64,000 bases of DNA from Metellina segmentata (lineage: Eukaryota > Arthropoda > Arachnida > Araneae > Tetragnathidae): the NCBI GenBank assembly GCA_947359465.1, contig OX375874.1:97281441-97345440 (forward strand). The letters are read 5' to 3'. This document shows, one piece after another, positions 11,804 through 20,236 of this stretch (positions within the stretch are counted from its first letter, which is position 1; every line of letters begins with the position of its first letter). A program made the translations under genes and the position numbers. Under the pieces are notes generated by a model. The model did no database searches. It was not told the origin of the DNA and saw only the letters and a list, made by a program, of their open reading frames with translations.

Positions 11804-12326
11804 TAGGGTGGGCCGAAAAACACTTTTTTTCGAAATCGCTATTCTAATAGTGCGGAAAGGGTGCTCTCTGGGTTCAATAAACACGATGTAAAATATTTTT
11901 TTTGATTGGATGATATCTTCTGCCCCCGCATCGCACTTGAATTTTGGAAATTTGGGTAAAAATCGGCAATTTTTATTCGGCATAGGAAATATAATTATTT
12001 TCACTATTGCTATTCTAATAGTGCAGAAGAGGTGCCCACTGGGTTCAATAAGAAAGGTGTAAAATATTTTTTTGATTGAATAATATCTTCTGTTCTCGCA
12101 TCGCAATTGAAATGTTGTTATTTTTGAAGAAAATTGCACTTTTCTCGTCTTTTTATGCTCCCGGTATGTTGAGTGACTTCCCTGACAGGAAATGAAAGGA
12201 GGGTTGGGGGGTTCACAGTTTACATTCCTCTGCAGATATATCTGAAGTAGATTTAAATCTGGACATTACAAACTATTGACAGCGAACCATTTAATCTCTC
12301 TTACTGATCGTAAGTACAAACAATTA
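11804..12326 (+). repeat. Left long inverted repeat of hAT-like element
   Basis: It matches the reverse complement of 13591-14113 throughout. It is itself built from two related blocks (about 11841-11960 and 12010-12140) that share CTGGGTTCAATAA, a T-run with GATTG and GCATCGCA. A third, diverged copy lies inside the element at about 12330-12460. The internal duplication suggests the subterminal region grew by tandem copying. Confidence 0.85.
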
Positions 12327-12329
12327 GCA

Positions 12330-12460
12330 AATGCGGAAGAGGTGCTCACTGGGTTCAATAAGAAAGGCGTAAGATATTATTTTGATCGAATAATATCTTG
12401 TTTCCGCATCGCATTTGAAAGTTTGCAGTTTTTAAAGAAAATTGCACTTTTGTATGTGTT
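12330..12460 (+). repeat. Extra internal copy of the subterminal block
   Basis: Diverged third copy of the block repeated in the left inverted repeat, with GGTGCTCACTGGGTTCAATA and GCATCGCATTTGAAA. No counterpart is seen on the right side. Confidence 0.7.
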
Positions 12461-12639
12461 ATAGAAGTAAATTAAACATGAAAAATAGATGGGTACAAGT
12501 ACTGTTTATTGCTGTATTGTATATTACATTTGATTATATTGCCTAAAAATTATTAAATAATAGCTGATTCGCAATATATTAATGTAATATTTGTTAAGAA
12601 TATTGTAACCATAGAAATGTTATGACATGCCAATACCAA

Positions 12640-13160
12640 AAGTTTACTTACACTTCATCACAACAAGAGGCTTGAATTCAGCCATATGGTCGAATTCAGG
12701 CATAATAAATCCGTAAAAGAATGTGGATCTAATGAACCCGTCTCTACATTGAAATCCATAAACCTTAGAGGATGCTTCTGTCACTAACTTGGCACACCGT
12801 TCAACTGCCTGCGTGTGTGACATGGGAAGTGAACGAAGTCCCATTCTGGATCTTTCTTATCACGAACAATGGAACTAAATACGGCAGTGGATATATCACG
12901 GAGGATTGGTGGAGAATTAATAGTAATTGATGACCAGTCAATCAATTCCGTATAGTCAGCAGCTACAAAATTCAGTTTTGGTGGGAGAAATACATGAACG
13001 GACTTTACATTAGAAGATTACTCTCTAGACTTAATTATACGTAGTGCAGCAAGTTCTCTGACGTGCGGTCTTTCATCGTTCAATATACTCAGACAAGAGC
13101 AAAGAACGAATTTCTACACATTACTCCATCAATGACGTCCTTGAGGTATTGAGATTTTTT
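12640..13160 (-). pseudogene. Decayed transposon-encoded protein (HTQAVER family)
   Basis: The minus strand shows a conserved-looking stretch SHTQAVERCAKLVTEASSKV followed by CRDGFIRS, open for 66 codons (12644-12844). Further upstream, in another frame, lie VHVFLPPKLNFVAADYTELI and SPPILRDIS, so at least one frameshift and stops are present. I recall similar HTQAVER sequences as recurrent uncharacterised proteins in arthropod genomes. Their position between inverted repeats here suggests they belong to a transposon, perhaps as its second protein or degenerate transposase. No catalytic motif is recognised. Confidence 0.5.
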
Positions 13161-13164
13161 TTAT

Positions 13165-13372
13165 CCAATGACGGGCACATATGAACTTAATCATTGGCCA
13201 CTACAAGGCCGGAAGTGACGACCACTTGTGAAGGAGCACCCAGTGGGAGGACCATCAATGTCCCTAACAAAGGACAGCACAATTAGATTCATGCCCTGAT
13301 CCGGATTCGAACCAGGAAATTTCCGATCCAGACGCCAACACCTTAACCATTAGACCGGTTGGTCGGCGAGGT
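13165..13372 (-). mobile_element. SINE (tRNA-like head B, second body type)
   Basis: In minus orientation it has an A-box-like TGGTTAAGGTGTTGG stretch and a B box (GGTTCGAATCCGGATC), followed by a body that recurs at 50305-50495 (GGAGCACCCAGTGGGAG on the plus strand). The body differs from that of the main SINE family, while the head is shared with the copy at 27892-28224. It lies inside the hAT-like element. Confidence 0.75.
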
Positions 13373-13590
13373 CTTGAGATAAATACCTGGATCTAGAAAT
13401 AGTATTCCACACATGCTTAGTTAGCTCCATCTTTCAGCTAATGTTTAGACTATATATTAAACCAGTTTGGAGTGTAAACTTTCATAACAAATTCAACGAT
13501 TTGTTTCAACTTCAAAGAAGGATCTAGAGAACTAATAGCAGTTGAATGGAGGCCAAGTTGCATTTCTGATTATTTAGATACAAACGGAGT
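13373..13590. other. Interior of hAT-like element
   Basis: AT-rich sequence between the nested SINE and the right inverted repeat. A short minus or plus coding remnant of the element is possible but not recognisable. Confidence 0.35.
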
Positions 13591-14113
13591 TAATTGTTTG
13601 TACTTACGATCAGTAAGAGAGATTAAATGGTTCGCTGTCGATAGTTTGTAAATGTCCAGATTTAAATCTACTTCAGATATATCTGCAGAGGAATGTGAAC
13701 TGTGAACCCCCCAACCCTCCTTTCACTTCCTGTCAGGGAAGTCACTCAACATACAGGGAGCATAAAAAGACGAAAAAAGTGCAATTTTCTTCAAAAACAG
13801 CAAAATTTCAATTGCGATGCGAGAACAGAAGATATTATTTAATCGAAAAAATATTTTACACCTTTCTTATTGAACCCAGTGGGCACCTCTTCCGCACTAT
13901 TAGAATAGCAATATTGAAAATAATTATATTTCCTATGCCGAATAAAAATTGCCAATTTTTACCCAAATTTCCAAAATTCAAGTGCGATGCGGGGGCAGAA
14001 GATATTATCCAATCAAAAAAATATTTTACACCGTGTTTATTGAACCCAGAGAGAACCCTTTCCGCACTATTAGAATAGCGATTTCGAAAAAAAGTGTTTT
14101 TCGGCCCACCCTA
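13591..14113 (-). repeat. Right long inverted repeat of hAT-like element
   Basis: Reverse complement of 11804-12326 with scattered substitutions. ORFs reading through it on either strand (FRTIRIAI, IIQSKK) are inverted-repeat translations, not genes. Confidence 0.85.
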
Positions 14114-14328
14114 AGGAACATGCTGTCTCCAAGGTGTATCATAGTATCAGGCAGCGACTCCATCGTTATTTTTGGCTCTTCTCCAGGCATAGGTACACAT
14201 TGTTTTTTTGGTTTCTCACCAAGCACAGACAATGCACTTTTTTTAGTAATACGAACTCTCTTTACGGGACTAGGCTGAACAGAACTTCGCTTTATAGTTT
14301 TAATGCAAAGGGAATTGGAACCCTCCAT

Positions 14329-14962
14329 GATAAAAAAGCAAATTAAACGGAAGAAGACAAAATATTAGCAAAAAGCTCCACTGCACAAGTGTTCAGACAG
14401 TAGAGTATTAACACGATCAGTAAAACAACATCCCTAAAAAAATATCGTTGCCATTAAATTCCAACTAAGAGTACTCCACCAATCACAGAAGCTTTAATAA
14501 TCAGGGAGGTGCCCACATCTTTTCAACAACCAATAGCAAAACACCATTCAGCTTGAAAGTAACTCAACGCTACCACCGGTTAACATAAAGTGAAATGATC
14601 ATGCTTTACTTCAATAAAAAAAAATTATGACCGCTATCGTGTCCAAACAACTGTCGTTGATACATGCTTAAACATGTCCAGACATGTTCAGACATGATCA
14701 AACATGTTCAGACAAGTAGTCTGATCACACAGTTACCATTTTCCCAAAGAAAGATTTCATTCACATAATTAAATCTCTGTAACTGAGCAGGTATTCGCGG
14801 CCGAACGGTTATAATCACTGAATTAACCCTCGGACGCGAGTACTTTTGTACTAATTTCAAACCCCACCAAAATATCGCCTAATGTTTAATTATTTCAATT
14901 TCTAACGATTGTTTGTGTTCTTTTCATTCAAGTAAAGGCCAATAGATGGCGCTACGAGTAAC
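14329..14962. other. Spacer upstream of PC4-like gene
   Basis: No gene seen. It should contain the promoter of the minus-strand PC4-like gene and perhaps the Polinton terminus, but no terminal inverted repeat matching the left side was found. It contains the decamer cluster at 14660-14719. Confidence 0.4.
14660..14719. promoter_or_regulatory. Six abutting p53-type decamers
   Basis: Six consecutive 10-bp units: ATACATGCTT, AAACATGTCC, AGACATGTTC, AGACATGATC, AAACATGTTC, AGACAAGTAG. Three match the p53-family half-site RRRCWWGYYY perfectly, two miss one position and the last misses two. Zero spacing is the preferred arrangement for p53 binding. It lies about 330 bp upstream of the PC4-like gene start. 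It could equally be a decayed 10-bp minisatellite; binding is inference. Confidence 0.45.
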
Positions 14963-15385
14963 AAGAAAATCTCAACTTTGAAATCTCAGAAAAGAATCCA
15001 AGTCCAAATATAAACACTGCAATGACGTCACATTTTGTGTTGCCACTCATCAAGAAAAAACCTTCCATGTAATTAATAAATTCAAAAATAAAACAACTCA
15101 ACTCCTGTATTTAAAATTGAAACCGAAACTAAGAACTTAATTCCACTCGACTCTAATGTTTTTATACCGCAGCAGGACCCCTATACCTCAACGTTACGTA
15201 CACAGTGAAATCTCAGATAAAAAACTTCCAAGTCCCAAACGTAAACATACCAAGTGTTGCCATTCCCAACTAAATAAACTACCCTGTTGCCATTCAACAG
15301 TAGATAAACTTTAAAAAATTGAAACCGAAACCAACATCTCAACTCCACTCGACCCTAATGTTTTTGTCCAGCAGCAGGACCTTTA
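14963..15385 (+). repeat. Two-copy tandem duplication, about 235-bp period
   Basis: The segments about 14963-15178 and 15202-15385 share AATCTCAGA, the CCAAGTCC/AAACATA block, GTGTTGCCA, AAATTGAAACCGAAAC, CCACTCGAC and CTAATGTTTTT then GCAGCAGGACC. They are diverged, with indels. They may be part of the leader or promoter of the retroelement downstream, or of an unrelated repeat. Confidence 0.7.
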
Positions 15386-15470
15386 CTCCTCATAACAGTC
15401 AATACGTCACTTCCGGTTGTGATGACGTCACCTTGGACGTCACGTGGCCACGCCTCTTTTGATGACGTCA
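15023..15470. promoter_or_regulatory. Cluster of CRE palindromes and an E-box
   Basis: The full CREB/ATF palindrome TGACGTCA occurs at 15023-15030, 15423-15430 and 15463-15470. GGACGTCA is at 15435-15442 and overlaps CACGTG (15441-15446). A TACGTCAC half-site is at 15403-15410. Four of these lie within 70 bp just before the retroelement frame. The density is unusual for AT-rich DNA and suggests a promoter or enhancer, possibly carried by the element; function is not shown. Confidence 0.5.
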
Positions 15471-17156
15471 CTTCCGTGTACTATGTGGGTCCGTATACTA
15501 CTCATGCCATATGTTGAGGTGGAATGTGCCATTGTGGAAGGCTTGTATGAAGAAGCTTTGATAACCCCCAGTGTTTTTCAGCTCTTAGTGGACCAGAATC
15601 AGAGGTACCTGGGAGATGAAGGGGTGGTATCTGAACAAAAGCTTGAGGAGAAATCCATGCTGAGTGTGGAGGGAAGGACCGCAGCCGAAGAGGTGGAGTC
15701 GGGTCCAGTGCTTGCTATTTCAACACCGTTAGAGGAAGACGCTTCGCTCGAGGAAATGGCTGAATCGGGAAATATGATTTCAGCCGAAGAAAAGGGTGAA
15801 CAGGAAGAGAAAGACTCAACAGAGGCATTGGCTGATCCAGATGAGAAAGTGGCTGAATGGGAAAAGGAATTTCCGCCACTGTCGCAATCTCAGAAACTAA
15901 GAAGAGAACAACTAAAATGTCCAACATTAACAACTTGCTTAACAGACGCAGGACAAGGGAAAAATAATTATTGGCTGCAAGGTGATTTGTTGTATCACAG
16001 AGGTAAAGTTGGAGGACAGGAATATGTTCAACTGGTAGTACCGGAATGTAGAAGAAACGAAATTATGAAGCTGGCACATGGAACTCCAACAGGTGGACAT
16101 TTAGCAGCAAAGAAAACAAGAGATCGAATAGATATGTCATTTTGGTGGAATGGTATGCCAAAAGAAGTAAAGAAGCTATGTGAATCGTGTCATGAGTGTC
16201 AATTAAGACAAAGAGTTAAGATTAAAGACAGATCTCCAATCGAAGCGGTAGGTAGGCTGGAACTACCCTTTCAAGTAGTAAATGCCGATATTTTGGGACC
16301 AATTGAACCAAAATCATCAAGGGGGCATCAGTACGTTCTATGTGTGATGGATCAACATAGTAGATGGCTTGAAGCAATTCCTATTAAATCATTAACCGCA
16401 AAGACTACATGTGAGGCTTTCCTGGAAATTTTCATGCGAACTGGGATTCCAAGAACTATTGCGATGGACAATGGAACTAACTTTGCTGCGAAATTAACGA
16501 AAGAATTTCTTAAACGTTTGGGATCTGTCCCAAGATTTTCAACTCCAGGCTATCCTCAATCGAATGGACTAGTAGAGAGATGGGTAGGAACTATAAAGTC
16601 AATGTTGCATCACGCAATAAATTCGCAAAGTAGAGGTTGGGACAAACAACTTCGATTTTTACTGTGGGCATATCGAGAAGTGCCAAACGAAACAACAGGT
16701 GTTGCTCCATTTCTGTTAGTACATGGACGACCACCTGTAGGTCCATTAGCTGTACTGAAGTCCAGTTGGGAAGATGACGTTATTTTACCTCAAGGTATTG
16801 GAGAATCGGTAACAGACTGTTTGCAAAAATTACGCCAAAGTTTGGAAAGTGCTACAGAATTTGCTAATAACATGACTAAGGATAAACAAGAAAGGTATGT
16901 TCATTACCATAATTTAAGATCAAGAAATACAGAATTATTTTCGATAGGTGATGAAGTTATCGTCCTAGTTCCAGACTCAACGAATAAGTTATGTGCCAAA
17001 TGGAAGGGTCCAGGAGAAATAGTTGGAAAGAAACCACCTCATTCATATACTGTTAAGTTACCGGATAGCAGTGTAAGACACTTACACCAAAATAAACTTA
17101 GGAAGTACATACAGCCTATAAGAACTATCGGAATCATTTACGAGACAGACCAATAG
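15444..17156 (+). CDS. Retroelement integrase domain, upstream of RT (Gmr1-like order)
   Basis: A 570-codon open frame. It has no ATG at its upstream edge; the first is at 15462-15464, inside a CRE palindrome, so the true 5' end is probably lost. The first about 150 residues are acidic and not recognised. Then come an HHCC zinc finger (His in AHGTPTGGH about 16073-16100, Cys in CESCHEC about 16180-16203), the integrase core with Asp in NADILGPI (about 16285), Asp in AMDNGTNF (about 16465) and Glu in GLVERW (about 16575), and a C-terminal GPY/F-like module (KWKGPGEI, about 17000). All catalytic residues are present. The frame ends at TAG 17154-17156 and continues in the same frame into RT. Confidence 0.88.
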   Translation: MATPLLMTSLPCTMWVRILLMPYVEVECAIVEGLYEEALITPSVFQLLVDQNQRYLGDEGVVSEQKLEEKSMLSVEGRTAAEEVESGPVLAISTPLEEDASLEEMAESGNMISAEEKGEQEEKDSTEALADPDEKVAEWEKEFPPLSQSQKLRREQLKCPTLTTCLTDAGQGKNNYWLQGDLLYHRGKVGGQEYVQLVVPECRRNEIMKLAHGTPTGGHLAAKKTRDRIDMSFWWNGMPKEVKKLCESCHECQLRQRVKIKDRSPIEAVGRLELPFQVVNADILGPIEPKSSRGHQYVLCVMDQHSRWLEAIPIKSLTAKTTCEAFLEIFMRTGIPRTIAMDNGTNFAAKLTKEFLKRLGSVPRFSTPGYPQSNGLVERWVGTIKSMLHHAINSQSRGWDKQLRFLLWAYREVPNETTGVAPFLLVHGRPPVGPLAVLKSSWEDDVILPQGIGESVTDCLQKLRQSLESATEFANNMTKDKQERYVHYHNLRSRNTELFSIGDEVIVLVPDSTNKLCAKWKGPGEIVGKKPPHSYTVKLPDSSVRHLHQNKLRKYIQPIRTIGIIYETDQ

Positions 17157-18632
17157 TTTGGTGATATTGATCATGTGCCTATAGAAAAGGGTAGAAGTCT
17201 CGAGGAGGATTTCGGGAAGCTCGAGGGAACGGATAACTGGAGAAATTTATCTCCAAAGCAGAAGAGTGAGCTGTTCCAGATAGTGCAAAAATATCATTCG
17301 ACATTTAATGGAGAACTGAAGAGAGCAAAGGTGGGCTCGCATGAAATCAGACTTAAAGCGGGTGTTGAGAGAAAACAACCCCATATCTACAGAGTTCCTG
17401 TATCGTTAAAACCAGAAGTTGAGAAACAAATAACTGAATTGCTAAAGAGAGATCTGATTGAACCATCTATAGCAGAAATTGTATATCCATTGGTTTGTGT
17501 ATCAAAGAAAGATGGAACTATTCGTTTGTGTTGTGATTACCGAGGATTGAACGCGGAAAGTTCCATAGCTCCCTTTCCTATGCAGAACTCTGAACAACTC
17601 AGATTTAAAGCTGGTGCTGCCAAATATTTGACTACACTGGACATTCTGAAGGGATATTGGGAAATCTCGTTAGCAGAGAACAGTCGAGAACTGACCAGTT
17701 TTGTGTCTCCAAAGGGACAATATCAGTGGAAAGTAATGCCCTTTGAGTTGTCAGATGCCCCAGCAACTTTTCAAAAGGTCATGAATCAGATATTACGACC
17801 ATATAATGAGTGTGCAGAAAGCTTCCTGTATGATATTATTATATACTCCTCAAGTTGGGAAGAACATTTGAGACACTTAACATCAATTTTGGAAGTTTTG
17901 CAGGAGTGTAACTTTTCTGCTAATCTAAGTAAATGCTCTTTTGCCAAAGCCAAGGTAAAATATTTAGGTCATGTAGTTGGATCAGGAGAACTTGGTCCAG
18001 ATCCGGATAAAATAGCATCCATAAAAAATTTCAAAACTCCAAAGACAAAGAAATCCTCAATATCTGCTTTGGGTTTATTTAACTATTATCGAGAATATGT
18101 CCCTAACTATGCTAACATTCCTAAACCATTGACATATTTGACTAGGAAAGCTGTTCCTAATGAAATACCATGGTCAGAGGAAGCTGATAAAGCTTTTAAA
18201 CATCTGAAAGAGAGCTTATGCAGAGTGACATCTTTGTATACACCGGATTTGTCAAAAACTTTTGAACTACATACAGATGCATTAGTGACTGGAATAGGAG
18301 CGTGTTTGATGCAGCTAGACAGTGAAGGGAATCCAAAACCTATCACATTTGCTAGCCAGAAGTTATCGCCTGCTCAAACCAAATGGAGTACTATCGAAAG
18401 GGAAGCATATGCAGTGATCTGGGCTTTAGGAAAATTCGAGGTATGGACTTATGGAAACCAGATACTGTTGTTTACAGATCACAACCCTTTGAAATTTCTA
18501 ACCGAGGGCATTCCCAAGAATGCTAGACTTCAAAGGTAGTCTTTAGTTCTATCTCGTTATCAAGTAAATATCGCTCATAAGCCAGGTAACAAAAATGTAA
18601 TAGCTGATGCATTATCAAGAATTTATGAATAA
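17157..18632 (+). pseudogene. Ty3/gypsy-type reverse transcriptase and RNase H
   Basis: It is in the same frame as the integrase. RT motifs are VSKKDGTIRLCCDYRGLN (about 17500-17550), LDILKGYW, MPFELSDAPATFQ, and a YxDD equivalent reading FLYDII, where TAT at 17829-17831 replaces the first catalytic Asp. RNase H follows (FELHTDALVTGIGACL, STIEREAYAVIWALGKFEVW, LFTDHNPLKFL). A TAG at 18537-18539 interrupts, after which the frame goes on with NIAHKPGNKNVIADALSR and ends at TAA 18630-18632. The lost Asp and the stop imply an inactive copy. Gag and protease are not found upstream. Confidence 0.9.
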
Positions 18633-19305
18633 AAATCGAATTTATGAATAAGAGTAAAATTCAAAATTATAATTTCACTTTGCACAGTATTATGTATATA
18701 CGTTTATTTGGATAACTTATCATTTTATGTGTATTAATAAGTGAATATTTCAGTAAGTTTATTTTCTGATTTGAATATTAAGATTTGTACACAATATATT
18801 TGAATTAAGCTTGGTGAGGTGAGCTCTAGCATGTGAGCAGAGTCGAGTGGGACACAGACATATGCACACTCTGGCTCTTGATAACTTTGATAGATCTAAG
18901 GACTTTTCAGAATAGCGAGAGACTGATGCTTAGGGCTGACTCACCCGGTAAGATGTTTGATTTCTCTTCTGTCATCTTTACGACATTATTTCAAACTTAA
19001 GTAGTTTCCATCTGCGGGACAAGGTCCAGCATTGGAAACTGGAGGGAAGGTGTGAACTTTGATACTTCCGTTATACGTGCAGAGCAGTTGTCGGGTTTGC
19101 ACTCAGTACCCCGGGGCTCGAACAAGACTACTGTTCGTTTAGCACCCGGAACCTGGCAACGATATGATTAAAAAGAAATATGAAAATAAAGAGAATATGA
19201 AAGAGTTTGGCGGTAGAAGCGAGCTATGAGAGAACCGGGGGTTCTCAGGACTGATTAATTGTAATCATGTTAAACTAATTCTTTGTTTTTATCTTTTAGA
19301 TTTTT
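18633..19305 (+). other. Probable LTR/leader region between pol and gag-like ORF
   Basis: Non-coding sequence after pol and before a gag-like ORF. That arrangement (pol end, then LTR and leader, then gag) would fit a shared LTR between two tandem copies. It contains AATAAA (about 19185) and TTTGGCGG (about 19207), which could be a polyadenylation signal and the start of a primer site, but the LTR edges cannot be set without a second copy. Confidence 0.35.
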
Positions 19306-19584
19306 ATGTCTGTCCAGTCCCGTGATGTTTTGTTTTCAATAAAATTGTTGATATCAAAGAAAAGTCTCCGAGTGTTTCCACTTGAATTTCCCACATCGAA
19401 CCAGCTTTCCCGAAGCATGATAATAAGTTTAGTTCATCAGAGAGAACTGGAAAGAATTAAACTTGAAAACGAAATTAAAAATAACGGCAACGGAAATTCT
19501 TCTAGGTTCAACTTAATGAGCATTGTTCAAAAATTTGATCCAAAGGTAGAGAGGTCAAATCATTTGGAAATACAACTTTTGTAG
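19306..19584 (+). CDS. Gag-like N-terminal fragment
   Basis: A 92-codon ORF from an ATG at 19306. The second half (HQRELERIKLENEIKN, then FNLMSIVQKFDP) has the helical, charged opening followed by a KFDP-type motif seen at the start of many Ty3/gypsy Gag proteins. It then ends early with no capsid core. Together with its position downstream of a pol gene it is best read as the 5' end of a second retroelement copy cut short. Moderate to low certainty. Confidence 0.35.
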   Translation: MSVQSRDVLFSIKLLISKKSLRVFPLEFPTSNQLSRSMIISLVHQRELERIKLENEIKNNGNGNSSRFNLMSIVQKFDPKVERSNHLEIQLL

Positions 19585-20170
19585 CCTACATTTTTTGGCC
19601 AAGTTCATTTTGAATGGAATACCCACATTAATTCCACGAGCGTGCTTTAGGCAAGTTACTTTCCTGATGCCTTTTTGACAGTGCAGTGACATTTACTTTA
19701 CGAGTCTGTCATGGCAGTTACTTATAAATAATATTATATCACAAAGATAGATGGTTAGTTGTTTTCAGGTTTTATGGTACAAGGGCCATATTTGGCCACG
19801 CTCAGTCAAACAGGTTGACTCGGTTATGACGCAATTTTATTCGGTTTTCGCCGAATGGTAGTGGAAGAAATATTTATTAGAAACGTTCTTATACAAAGAA
19901 AAATTATTGTAATCGAGTACACCATAGTGACAAATTGGAAAATATTTCTTCAAGAATCCCAGTGGAAAATAGGATAGTCTGTTTCTATGACAACACACAT
20001 CGGGGGCATACTTACTTTGTGTATAGTTGGTTGTTTTAAGATTTCATGACACCATATTTGACCAAAATCAAGATAGACCACGTTAAGCAAAAATGTCGTT
20101 AAAGGGAAAAAAGAGAGACAGGCGAATATAATAATGGGATGAAAGCAAATAAAGATCAATTGGAATCCCG
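19585..20170. other. No gene recognised
   Basis: AT-rich sequence. Two segments, near 19755 and near 20020, share a TAGTTG(G)TTGTTTT...ATGACACCATATTTG-like block and may be old copies of one repeat. Confidence 0.4.
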
Positions 20171-20236
20171 GGAGCAGGTAGGTAGTTAATCAACGTCGCA
20201 CTAGAACAAGACAACGGGCTATTGGGGATGCCGCAC
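20171..20236 (-). mobile_element. SINE tail fragment
   Basis: GGTAGGTAGTTAATCAACGT, then GCACTAGAACAAGACAACGG, matches the 3' end of the main SINE in minus orientation. The body is missing after about 20236. Confidence 0.7.

Larger units (their letters stand above)
11804..14113. mobile_element. hAT-like element, 2310 bp, with long terminal inverted repeats
   Basis: Both ends read TAGGGTGGGCCGAAAAACAC inward. The flanks carry 8-bp direct repeats AGAAACAT (11796-11803) and AGGAACAT (14114-14121), 7 of 8 identical, which with the TAGGG end fits hAT (8-bp duplication). The inverted repeats extend about 510-520 bp. The interior holds a decayed protein-coding region on the minus strand (about 12640-13160) and a SINE (13165-13372). 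P elements also make 8-bp duplications, so the superfamily call is probable rather than certain. Confidence 0.8.
4200..14328 (-). mobile_element. Partial Maverick/Polinton (minus strand)
   Basis: Nine collinear minus-strand genes or pseudogenes of Polinton type: chromodomain integrase, penton-like and double-jelly-roll capsid proteins, adenain-like cysteine protease, packaging ATPase, small basic proteins and a PC4-like gene. No protein-primed DNA polymerase B and no element-wide terminal inverted repeat could be seen, so the copy is truncated, probably at the TA microsatellite on the left. The right boundary is unknown and may lie anywhere between 14330 and 15400. A SINE (8659-8848) and a hAT-like element (11804-14113) are inserted in it. 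Polintons are known to be virus-like elements; whether this one ever made virions is inference. Confidence 0.88.
10967..14328 (-). pseudogene. PC4-like gene of Polinton type, split by a hAT insertion
   Basis: Two minus-strand segments belong together: 14114-14328 (ATG at 14326-14328, basic Ser/Pro-rich N-terminus leading into IHLGDSMFL) and 10967-11803 (VHIRKYVTDESESLQPTKEG, then about 250 residues). The region around the break fits a PC4-type nucleic-acid-binding domain. The C-terminal part has a CFGC...HTCL pattern that could bind zinc. Removing the 2310-bp hAT and one copy of the 8-bp duplication leaves the frame continuous at about 347 codons, so the gene was intact when hit. I infer Polinton origin from strand, adjacency to the integrase and recollection of PC4-like genes in such elements; a host gene is the alternative. 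Confidence 0.6.
15444..18632 (+). mobile_element. 5'-truncated Gmr1-like Ty3/gypsy retrotransposon
   Basis: A single frame of 1063 codons with two internal TAGs encodes integrase, then RT, then RNase H. Standard Ty3/gypsy elements place integrase last; the integrase-first order with gypsy-type RT is the hallmark of the Gmr1 group described from deuterostomes. No 5' LTR, primer site, gag or protease was recognised, so the 5' part is missing or replaced. Confidence 0.8.

Noticed and set aside
13695..14346. Plus-strand ORFs in the right inverted repeat
   Set aside because: The same sequence is translated on the other strand in the left repeat (IIQSKK, FRTIRIAI); a transposon terminal repeat is the simpler explanation.
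19200..19225. Primer-binding site TTTGGCGGTAGAAGCG
   Set aside because: It resembles a gypsy primer site start, but no LTR boundary or matching tRNA 3' end could be confirmed, so it is only mentioned within the 18633-19305 region.
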